Source: Mesostigma viride
Taxonomy: Eukaryota > Streptophyta > Mesostigmatophyceae > Mesostigmatales > Mesostigmataceae
Assembly (NCBI GenBank): GCA_009746045.1
Contig: RPFO01000027.1
Coordinates: 1,372,976 to 1,436,975 of the forward strand
Length of the DNA stretch: 64,000 nt
Direction: 5' to 3'
This document shows positions 57,427-64,000 of the stretch, piece by piece; position 1 is the first letter of the stretch, and the number at the start of each line of letters is the position of its first letter. Both the position numbers and the translations under genes were made by a program. The notes below the pieces were generated by a model, which saw only the letters and a list, made by a program, of their open reading frames with translations, searched no databases and was not told where the DNA came from.

Positions 57427-58505
57427 ACGCCACTCCCCCCCTTCTTCACCAGTGTGGCCTCCATGCCCACAAACAGTAGAGGCTCATTCTCCACCTGCCA
57501 TTGCTCCCTACCCAGAGGAAACTTGGACTTAATGATGGAGATCAGCTCCTTAAGCCACGACGTGGGAGCTATCAGATGTAGGTCATCCCCGTGCAGCGAA
57601 GCATACACTGGTAGGCCTTCCCATTGCCCCAGAAACAGACAGGGGTCTACAGGAGAGACCTTCAAGTTGCAATGCTCCTTCAGGAAACGGTTGAGAGTCT
57701 CCCTCCAGATTATTGGACTTGACCTCAGGCCCTCCAGGCCCTTGAGGATTTTAAGGAACTCAGTGTGAATGTCCCTTTTCCATACAGCAGGCACCCTGAC
57801 ATAGAAAGGCGTCTTGCCCTCCCACTTTTCCTGTGCCACATCTGCATCCCCCTCCAGAAATGCCCTCTTGAAGTCTACCACCACTGAGCCATAGTCCAAG
57901 CCCTTGTTGAGAAGGCCTAGAAATACACACAGCAGCAGCCTCCAAGTGTCATGCAACATGCCAGGGGTATACAACTCCTCAGCAGTGCACTCACCAGTAC
58001 CCTTGAACTCATTCAGCACTGGCCTGACATGTGGTACCTTGACCCCGTCCACCTCCTTCATCTTGATGACAAACTTGAGCTTGAGTAGACGTCGTGCAGG
58101 AGGCAGGTCATTGACAGGTTCCACGCATTTCTTGGAGATCCAGTCCTCCCCAGATTTAATCAGACCCAGTGTGACCTGGGGACACATAATGGGAGAGGAC
58201 ATGAGCTTCACCAGGCCTTGGTAGTTGATAGGGCTGTGTCCAGCAAGTGAGTGAGGACCAATGCCCAAACTGCTTGGATGACTAGCAGCTGGCAATATGA
58301 GGTCATCAACCAAGGGCTCCTGCCCCTGGCACACTTGCACACGCTTAACCGACCTGGTTACTGCACGTGATAGGTGAGTGGTCCTGAAATTAATCAGTGG
58401 GACCTGACCAGCCCCTTCCTTAGTCAGGAGAGAGGACGTGATCACTACCCCATCCTGGCATAGGAAATTCTGCCCCAGAAGAGCAGGTCCCTGATAGCCC
58501 TCCAA
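57339..58505 (-). CDS. copia reverse transcriptase domain of pol
   Basis: Copia RT order is visible: LLKLKFVIKMKEVDGVKVPH, VRPVLNEFKG, DYGSVVVDFKRAFLEGDAD (first catalytic Asp, the VKTAFLNG block), KGLEGLRSSPIIWRETLNRF in place of the usual YGLKQSPRxW block, and YASLHGDDLHLIAP with the two catalytic aspartates (HGDD instead of YVDD). LLFVGMEATLV follows where copia elements have YFLGIEV. The frame continues from the retropepsin-like domain after a shift at a T4 run near 58505. Confidence 0.88.
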   Translation of the reverse strand: MEGYQGPALLGQNFLCQDGVVITSSLLTKEGAGQVPLINFRTTHLSRAVTRSVKRVQVCQGQEPLVDDLILPAASHPSSLGIGPHSLAGHSPINYQGLVKLMSSPIMCPQVTLGLIKSGEDWISKKCVEPVNDLPPARRLLKLKFVIKMKEVDGVKVPHVRPVLNEFKGTGECTAEELYTPGMLHDTWRLLLCVFLGLLNKGLDYGSVVVDFKRAFLEGDADVAQEKWEGKTPFYVRVPAVWKRDIHTEFLKILKGLEGLRSSPIIWRETLNRFLKEHCNLKVSPVDPCLFLGQWEGLPVYASLHGDDLHLIAPTSWLKELISIIKSKFPLGREQWQVENEPLLFVGMEATLVKKGGSGVCCWWGAMIIKRPSLASFLQSSHRHCVPW

Positions 58506-58790
58506 GACACAAAATGCAGTGTCCTGTCCAAGGATAGGAAAGATACCTCACCCAGTACCTTCACGTGTACCCCGCCACTGAAGTCAGACACAAACTGATA
58601 GCTGGGTTCAGTCATGCTGTACCCTGCTGCAGCCCTGGTCCCAATGATGGAAACCTGAGAATTAGTGTCTACCTCTAAGGCAGTGTCCAGCCCCAGATTG
58701 CCATGCCACCTGAGCTTGGCTACCTTGGGCTGCTTCTTGGCTCTTTGTAGAGCCCCAATCAATCCAGCCAAACTTGTCCCCCTGGGCTTG
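58440..58790 (-). CDS. retropepsin-like aspartic protease domain of pol
   Basis: The minus strand reads LGLDTALEVDTNSQVSIIGT, then VHVKVLGEVSF and GYQGPALLGQNFLCQDGVVI. The pattern (A)L-x-DT-x-(S/A)-Q-V-S-x-I at the start and (V/A)-LG-x-(D/N)-FL at the end is that of retroviral-type proteases. The active-site triplet reads DTN instead of DT/SG. It lies after the integrase and before the RT; in known copia elements the protease precedes the integrase. The first part is in the frame reached after a shift at a G5 run (about 58785); the last part is in the RT frame. Presumed role: cleavage of Gag-Pol. Confidence 0.72.
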
Positions 58791-60305
58791 GTTAGCCTTG
58801 GGCTTGACAGTTGACTCCCCAGCTGTTGACCTTGCAGCCTGTTCAACAAGTACCTCTGCAACCTGGCCAGGGCTGACAGATTCCCCTGCAACAGATGTGG
58901 TCGTTGCGTCAGTGATGTCACTTGGGACCTGAAAATCCTGCAGATCCTGTGAGCCTTGTGCCTGACTGCCCTCATTCATCAGGTTAGGCTTGACATATGA
59001 CCAACTCAGCCGGTGCACATGCTTTGGTTCGTCCTCCATGCTGACCAAGCATGCGTGGCTAGCTTCATCAACCTGGGTAACCACCCCAGGACTCCAGCTA
59101 CCACGTTTGCCATAAAGGCTAGGTTCCTTCCAAGCTAGGACCTTCTGACCCACTTGTGGCTCCAGCATCTTCCAACCCCGGTCCTTCTCCCTCAGCTTGG
59201 CAAAGGTGACATGTGCAGCATGTTTCCAGCCCTCCAGCACATGTGGTGGGCACAGGCCATGATATAGACCCATTGGGCTGACAGCAACTCCATCATAGTA
59301 GAAGTTAACCCTGCTGTTCAGCTGCTGCTCCACGTTCCTCAGCCATGCACTCCTGACAAGTGCAGGTGCAGACAAGGGTACCCAGTCTTCAGAGATGATC
59401 AATTTCTTGACCTCCTGGATTGCCCTCTCGATAGCACCCTGCTGCCCATGAGCCTCCCTAGGTGTAACCAGCAACTCAGGAAGGGTGGGATCACCCTTGA
59501 GATGCTGAAACTGCATGTCCACCTGGATCCTTGTGGTAGGAAACTTGGCTCTTACATTCTGCAGGGCAGCCAGCAAGTACCTGTTCTTCATAGAAGGTAA
59601 ATGCTCTAGCACCTTGTATTTTGTGTACCTGTCCACGCACACCAACAGTTGCATGCCCCTGATGTGTTGGATATCACACTGCAGATCACCAATGCTCTGA
59701 GGTAGAGCTTTGGCATGTGATTTCCTGGGCTTGTTGGAGGACAACTGGCACTTACACCGTGAGGCAGCTTGCTGGCACGCCTTGAGAAGGGGTGCCCTGC
59801 CCATACGGAAGGCAAAGTTGTTTGACAGAGAAGTGGCATGCCCAAACATGTTGTGGATTCGGGCACCCAACTCCTGGTACACAGAGGAAGCAGTCCCTGG
59901 CACAGTCAGGACTGTGCTGTCAGGTTGTCCAGCATCACCATGCTGACTTCCATCCTGTTCTGACTCAGAGCCTGAGTCACCCTGCTCATGCCCAACACCT
60001 GGACCGCCAGCAGGGACCACATGCATACCACCAGAGGCCTTCACACCCCTCTGTGGTTGTACATTGGTTTCTCTCAAAATGAGAGGTCCACCCTCGTGCC
60101 CAGCACGAGGATGCATGGGGTCAGACATTCTTACAGCTGCACCAGCTGTCAAGGACGTCTTCATAGGAACCTGTACCTCTCCAGGTGACCTGGGGCCACC
60201 CTGAACCTGGAGATCACCCTCTTGTTGCCCAGATATAAAATCTGCATTGGAGCACCTGGCCTCCCCCTTGGGTGAATTAAGGTGTGTAGGGGTTGCCTCA
60301 GACAG
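58662..60305 (-). CDS. copia integrase region of pol
   Basis: This region is in the same frame as gag, directly after gag's TGA. A linker of about 120 residues with no protease motif leads to RIHNMFGHAT...KACQQAASRCKC, a His-His-Cys-Cys type zinc-binding start. The core follows: LQCDIQHIRGMQLLVCVDRY (first Asp), TTRIQVDMQFQHLK (second Asp) and HGQQGAIERAIQEVKKLI (Glu). The second Asp and the Glu are about 30 apart, shorter than the usual 35. C-terminal parts include GQKVLAWKEPSLYG and VHRLSWSYVKPNL. The role is insertion of the cDNA. Confidence 0.82.
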   Translation of the reverse strand: MSEATPTHLNSPKGEARCSNADFISGQQEGDLQVQGGPRSPGEVQVPMKTSLTAGAAVRMSDPMHPRAGHEGGPLILRETNVQPQRGVKASGGMHVVPAGGPGVGHEQGDSGSESEQDGSQHGDAGQPDSTVLTVPGTASSVYQELGARIHNMFGHATSLSNNFAFRMGRAPLLKACQQAASRCKCQLSSNKPRKSHAKALPQSIGDLQCDIQHIRGMQLLVCVDRYTKYKVLEHLPSMKNRYLLAALQNVRAKFPTTRIQVDMQFQHLKGDPTLPELLVTPREAHGQQGAIERAIQEVKKLIISEDWVPLSAPALVRSAWLRNVEQQLNSRVNFYYDGVAVSPMGLYHGLCPPHVLEGWKHAAHVTFAKLREKDRGWKMLEPQVGQKVLAWKEPSLYGKRGSWSPGVVTQVDEASHACLVSMEDEPKHVHRLSWSYVKPNLMNEGSQAQGSQDLQDFQVPSDITDATTTSVAGESVSPGQVAEVLVEQAARSTAGESTVKPKANQAQGDKFGWIDWGSTKSQEAAQGSQAQVAWQSGAGHCLRGRH

Positions 60306-61340
60306 TCACTGCTCCTTGTTGTCTTCTTGCTGACTGCCCTTTGAAGGCTGGCCTGCCTGGGACTTGTTGTTGTTCTTGTTGTTGTTTTTGTTGTTATTCT
60401 TGTTGCTGCCCTGGCCCTGGGTCTTCTTGAAGCTGGGACACTCCTTCTTGATGTGCCCCCACCCCTTGCACAGGTAGCATTGTATCTTTGACTTGCCCTG
60501 GCCACTGCCCCCGTTGTCAGATGCGTTGCCCTGCTTGGGCTGACCACCCACCCGCCTGAACACCGACTTGGAGTGTGACCTCCCGTCAGGGTCGGGTGAA
60601 TGATTGGCCTTCCGCTTGTTATGGTTGCCCCTACGCCCTCCTTGGCTTCTGTCAGCCTCGGACGATTTGGAGCCACCCTGGGTACGCCCACCTGCCTGGG
60701 TAGCCTTCACTGCTGGCACTCCACCCTCAAACAGCTCCTCTGCCTCGAGTGCTTGTTTGATTATGACCTTGTAGGCCTTGAGGGTTGAGTGTGGGGCACA
60801 CATGACCTTTAAAGAGCCACGTGTAGCCTTATCCAGCCCAGAGACCTTCAACCAGTTGGTCAGGGCTATGTTATCTGCCACGTTGAAACCGTGGGCCCTG
60901 CCTTCCTCAACCATTTTGCAATAGCTAAGGAAATTCTGGATGAGATCCCCCTTGACCTCCCACCCTTGATACTTGTCTTGCCAATGGATGCCGACCTTCT
61001 TTCGCTGGTCTTCAAGCAACTCCTTCAGCTCAGCTACATACACTGCCCAGGCCTTGTTGGCCTTCTTACATTCCCTGGTTAGGTCTTTGATCTGATCAGT
61101 GCACTTGCCAAACGTGCTGCTGCCTATCCAGATCTGATAGTAGTTGGTACCCCCGTACAAACTAGGAAACCCTTCCAGCCCTTCAACAAACTCTTCAGCC
61201 TGCTTGGGCTTGGAGTCTGACGTGACAGGTTGCAGCTGATTAACAATTAATAAGCCCTGAGTGGTAAGGTCAAAACCATGAACAGCTTGTGTATTATTAG
61301 GGTTGTGATGAACATTGGTAATTTCCCCGGTGACACCCAC
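60306..61340 (-). CDS. copia Gag with CCHC zinc knuckle
   Basis: 344 residues, starting MGVTGEITNVHHNPNNTQAV. The middle part is helical and charged (KDLTRECKKANKAWAVYVAE), as in Gag capsid regions. The C-terminal quarter is basic and has one zinc knuckle, CYLCKGWGHIKKEC (CX2CX4HX4C), that binds the element RNA. It ends with Asn/Lys repeats (NNNKNNNK, encoded by an AAC-rich run) and a TGA at 60306-60308. The pol frame goes on in phase after this TGA, so Gag-Pol would be made by read-through. Confidence 0.88.
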   Translation of the reverse strand: MGVTGEITNVHHNPNNTQAVHGFDLTTQGLLIVNQLQPVTSDSKPKQAEEFVEGLEGFPSLYGGTNYYQIWIGSSTFGKCTDQIKDLTRECKKANKAWAVYVAELKELLEDQRKKVGIHWQDKYQGWEVKGDLIQNFLSYCKMVEEGRAHGFNVADNIALTNWLKVSGLDKATRGSLKVMCAPHSTLKAYKVIIKQALEAEELFEGGVPAVKATQAGGRTQGGSKSSEADRSQGGRRGNHNKRKANHSPDPDGRSHSKSVFRRVGGQPKQGNASDNGGSGQGKSKIQCYLCKGWGHIKKECPSFKKTQGQGSNKNNNKNNNKNNNKSQAGQPSKGSQQEDNKEQ

Positions 61341-61587
61341 GTCATCTACGTGCCGGCTGTCCCACTACTGCAGCACCACCATTGTTCCCGCTGGCTGGGG
61401 CACCTTTGCTACGGCGCCCGTCTGCCATTATTCACTACAAGCTATCCAAAACACCTCAGCAAAGCAGCAAAAAAATATGTACAAAACTGTCTCAATTGCC
61501 GCCTGCGCCGGTGTCGCCGCCGCCCCCGCGAATCGCCGCTGAAAATCGACAAAATGCCGACTTGTACGTGAAAACGGGCCGATTTAT

Positions 61588-62333
61588 TCAGTAATCGAGG
61601 CCGCGAAAATCACAGTACTGATAGGAGTACTCTGGATCCTCCATATCCGGCGTGTGTGCCGGACCTGCGCCCGTATGAATCAACACCGGAGTGTTCGCTG
61701 CGTTTTGCGTCGGCTCGAAAATTGCAATTCGCCGACGCGCGACGAGGCGCAGAGGATGGGTAAAGATTGAGAGCAACTCCCAACCTGATGGAATCCACTC
61801 GCGCAATGCTGCGAGAAAGGCGACCAGGTTGATGAGCACCTGTCGCTCCGACTGCGCACGCCGCGTGTGAGCAGCGACAGCAACGCGAGGTCTTGAAATA
61901 AATTTGTCGTGACCACCGGCGCGCCCCCCGTGCGTGTCGATGCCCAGTTTTGCAAATTTCTCTGGTAGCCGGTCAGCGAGGAAATGGCGTTGTCGATCTC
62001 CTCGATAGCGGTGGTGACCTCAGTTACCGACCGCAAGCCGCCCCGGACCTGGACCGTGAATTGCGAAAGAATGTTTCGAATGGTGTCCAACGGCCCACGG
62101 ATGGCCGGCACCAGTTGCGGCAGTTGGGGGTTCTCGGGAAAATCCCCGAGCAATGGGAGTGCTGCGCGCTGCCGACGATGGAGTTCGTCAAGCGAAATCG
62201 TGACCTCGTCAAGCAGTTGTTGCCACGATGGCGCAGCCGGCCTTGGCTCGCTCGGATGCGGAGCCGGTAAGGGGTCAGCCGGCGGAGCAGCTACCTCCTC
62301 AGTTGGAATGCGGAATTCCTTAGAATTTGGCAT
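61588..62333 (-). CDS. unidentified ORF between 5' LTR and gag
   Basis: It starts MPNSKEFRIPTEEVAAPPAD only 24 bp inside the 5' LTR and runs about 245 codons. The first part (to about 61880) is proline-rich, then mostly helical (SWQQLLDEVTISLDELHRRQ, TEVTTAIEEIDNAISSLTGY). After one frame change near 61890 it continues TRRAQSERQVLINLVAFLAA, LREWIPSGWELLSIF and ends in an acidic tail with DFRGLDY and a stop. No domain is recognised. It could be an extra retroelement protein, a divergent matrix-like part of Gag, or captured sequence. Confidence 0.6.
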
Positions 62334-62340
62334 GTTTGGA

Positions 62341-62357
62341 AAAAGGCGAGTAATACG
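62341..62357 (-). other. expected primer-binding region after copia 5' LTR
   Basis: The first minus-strand bases after the 5' LTR are CGTATTACTCGCCTTTT. They do not begin TGG, the complement of a tRNA CCA end, so a conventional tRNA 3'-end primer is unlikely. Some copia elements prime from an internally cut tRNA; a tRNA containing GGCGAGTAATACG would be the partner to look for. Confidence 0.35.
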
Positions 62358-62974
62358 AGTTGCGAGAGAGTGAATGCCCTGAATTCCGCCATGGTTCTTG
62401 CAGGAATGTTGCCTTTATTAAGAATAAGGAACACAGACGTAAGTCACGTCACTTCCAAGACTGCACGCAGCACAGACAACAGGGTCGCAGTGCCAAGAGA
62501 ACGTGCACGCAAGAACTAGCGTCCCCGTGCGACCAAGTCACACATATAGCTTGCTAGGGACGCGTCCAAGTATTCAGCTGTACTGTCACAGCTGAACTGT
62601 CAATCAATTGATTACACAGACTCTGGCACGCCTTTGGCGCGCAGATCTATCACTTGTCCATACGGCTAGTCCTGTGGACCTATCCGTACACTACTCAGTA
62701 TCAATTGTCTCATAGGTCCTGGCGCGCTACAGTGCGCCTACCTATCAATTGACCATCAAGTCCTGTACAAGTCCTGTCAACGTCCTGCGGACTATCAAAG
62801 TGACACTTGTACATCCTGTGTCCGTACGCGCCCACAGTGGCGCGCCGGGTACTGTCGGCACAGCCTAGGAAACGTCATAACTTTTACGTTCCTTAACCAA
62901 ATGAGGCGTTCAAGGTGCCGCTGGAAAGAGCGTAACAATCTCTATCCATCTAACGTAAATCCTTTACGTTAACT
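62358..62974 (-). repeat. copia 5' LTR (intact)
   Basis: 617 bp, minus strand from AGTTAACG to CTCTCGCAACT. It includes internal near-repeats (AAGTCCTGT, GGCGCGC words) and a TATA-like ATATG (GCTATATGTG on the minus strand). It is nearly identical to the split 3' LTR. Confidence 0.92.
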
Positions 62975-63714
62975 AGGGTCAAGTCGTCGTCAAGGGTGAA
63001 GTGAGTCTTCTCGAGCCGCTTGCGGCGTCTGAGAAAGGAAATCTTGTCCGCCGGGTTCTTAAAGGTGAGCCGGAGCGGGGGCGCCCCTGCCTTAACCCGC
63101 GCGCGGGGAAGGCGGTGGGCGACCAGCTCGATCTCACCTGTAAGGCGCCCATGCGACCAAGAATTTCTCTCTCAAACGCACGTGCAAGCTGCTCAGAATT
63201 CTCACCTTCCTCCATGTCGAAGTTCTTGACGATGACGTTGAGGCTGCGCTTGGCCGAGCTCGGCCTCCTCGCGGAGGTCAAGCGTCTGCTGCTGGATCGA
63301 GCTGGACTGCGACGGCGGAGGTGGTGGAGGTGGTGTGCTGCTTAAGCATGTCCGCCCAGGTCGTGATGGGAGGAGCATCGCCTGCCAGGCCAGCAGGGGC
63401 TGGCTTGGCGGCAATGTCCTTCACCGCCTGGGCGGTGAGGCCTGCGGTGTTCTGCAGGACCTCGATAGCGATGGCATTGTCCTTATTAAGACGCTGGTCG
63501 ATGTCGCGGAGCTGGGCCGGAGATGGAGTCGGTGGAGGCGGAGGGGGTGTGTGTGTGTGTGGAGGCGAGGAGGGTGGCGGTGGGGGTGGGGATGGTACGT
63601 GGGGAGCTCAGCAGCTACTAGCGTGCGACCCACAGCTGCCACATCTGCAGCAATGGGCGTCACGTGCTGTGAGAGGGCGTCGTGGAGGTGGTGGAGGAAG
63701 GTGGATTCGGTCAT
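62975..63714 (-). pseudogene. L1-type ORF1, N-terminal piece (split by copia element)
   Basis: The minus strand starts MTESTFLHHLHDALSQHVTP. After a frame change at a (GT)n run near 63550 it reads QLRDIDQRLNKDNAIAIEVL and QNTAGLTAQAVKDIAA (coiled-coil-like), TTWADMLKQHTT, then LNVIVKNFDMEEGENSEQLA (RRM-like start). It ends with KISFLRRRKRLEK and FTLDDDLTL at the insertion point. Order and motifs match the ORF1 at 7030-8277. It was already decayed by frameshifts or has read errors in homopolymers. The C-terminal piece is at 52082-52249. Confidence 0.8.
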
Positions 63715-63719
63715 GGATG

Positions 63720-64000
63720 GAATGGATTGTGTAAGCTATCCATGTCCTATAGTCACAGGGACCGTTGCGGGCCGGCACCACGGCCCGAATCGCTATGAAT
63801 GCCATACGCGCCATGCCGAGGGCCAGGGCCTCCGTTTTGGGGCTGATTTCTAGACCAAGAGCCCGAGCCTCGAGCGCCAGGCAGACTGTCCAGCCAAAGT
63901 TGGGCAGACGCCGGCTTCTCGATGATCGCGATGTCGTCGGCATAAATGAGGTCAGCTAGTAAATTCTGCTTGTTAGTCGGCCCCCCTTAACCCCAAGCTC
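63720..64000 (-). pseudogene. LINE RT fragment fused to ORF2 3' UTR
   Basis: The minus strand reads LADLIYADDIAIIEKP with an intact YADD motif (about 63955-63905), then LALEARALGLEISPKTEALA. It passes abruptly into the family B end (MAFIAIRAVVP, 3' UTR words ATTCATAGCGATTCGGGCC). The part between RT and C-terminus is deleted. The element continues beyond the window's right edge. Confidence 0.68.

Larger units (their letters stand above)
52250..62974 (-). mobile_element. Ty1/copia-type LTR retrotransposon
   Basis: This is a complete element on the minus strand: 5' LTR 62358-62974, internal region 55734-62357, 3' LTR 52250-55733 (interrupted). The target duplication AGGGT flanks it exactly (52245-52249, 62975-62979). 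The two LTRs differ by only a 4-bp indel and about one substitution that I can see, so insertion is recent. The internal region encodes, in order, an unknown ORF, gag, integrase, a retropepsin-like domain, RT and RNase H. Termini are AGTT...AACT on the minus strand, not TG...CA. No TGG-type tRNA primer site follows the 5' LTR (the sequence is CGTATTACTCGCC), so priming may differ. A purine-rich tract precedes the 3' LTR. Confidence 0.92.

Overview
The window looks like nuclear DNA of a green alga (Chlorophyta). Its two host genes are spliced with GT..AG introns. One encodes a MORN-repeat protein of the ciliary type and the other a UPF0183/PHAF1 protein. The rest is dominated by L1-type LINEs, Ty1/copia, Ty3/gypsy and piggyBac elements and by very large simple-sequence arrays. 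There is no prokaryotic organisation, no CRISPR array and no recognisable tRNA or rRNA gene. The phylum is an inference; I cannot name the species.

Layout. 1-2713: GC-rich, no gene recognised. 2714-3384: gypsy-type LTR. 3590-8700: decayed LINE copies (RT pieces, ORF2 C-termini, an L1-type ORF1, 3' ends). 8701-10960: no gene seen. 10961-11995: LINE-like 3' repeat split by a solo LTR. 12100-15700: LINE RT, gypsy integrase plus PHD finger, LINE C-terminus. 16650-29289 (minus): three-exon PHAF1-like gene whose first intron holds a 6,420-bp (GTT/AAC)n array. 30206-37247 (plus): seven-exon MORN-repeat gene whose introns are packed with minisatellites. 37250-51980: LINE remnants, tandem repeats, one uncharacterised three-exon gene model (48241-49351, minus) and a LINE zinc-finger ORF (49827-50846). 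52082-63714: a three-level nest of transposons. 63720-64000: another LINE RT fragment.

The nest is the most informative region. An L1-type ORF1 (minus) is split by a Ty1/copia element (52250-62974) with a 5-bp target duplication AGGGT. The left LTR of that element is itself split by a piggyBac-type transposon (52314-55172) with TTAA duplications and CCCCT...AGGGG ends. The copia element has several unusual traits. Its LTRs end AG...CT instead of TG...CA. Gag and pol lie in one frame separated by a single UGA-C stop. A retropepsin-like domain lies after the integrase and before the RT, giving the order gag-IN-PR-RT-RH. An unidentified ORF lies between the 5' LTR and gag. The piggyBac copy has lost its DDE catalytic core but keeps the N-terminal region and the C-terminal cysteine-rich domain.

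The two host genes are divergent neighbours with about 0.9 kb between start codons. Both have expanded introns filled with tandem repeats, and near both some short exon or splice-site segments are present in extra degenerate copies. Several LINE families share a 3' terminus with the palindrome CACGTGAC-TGC-GTCACGTG followed by a TTAATTAA tail, possibly the structure read by their reverse transcriptases.
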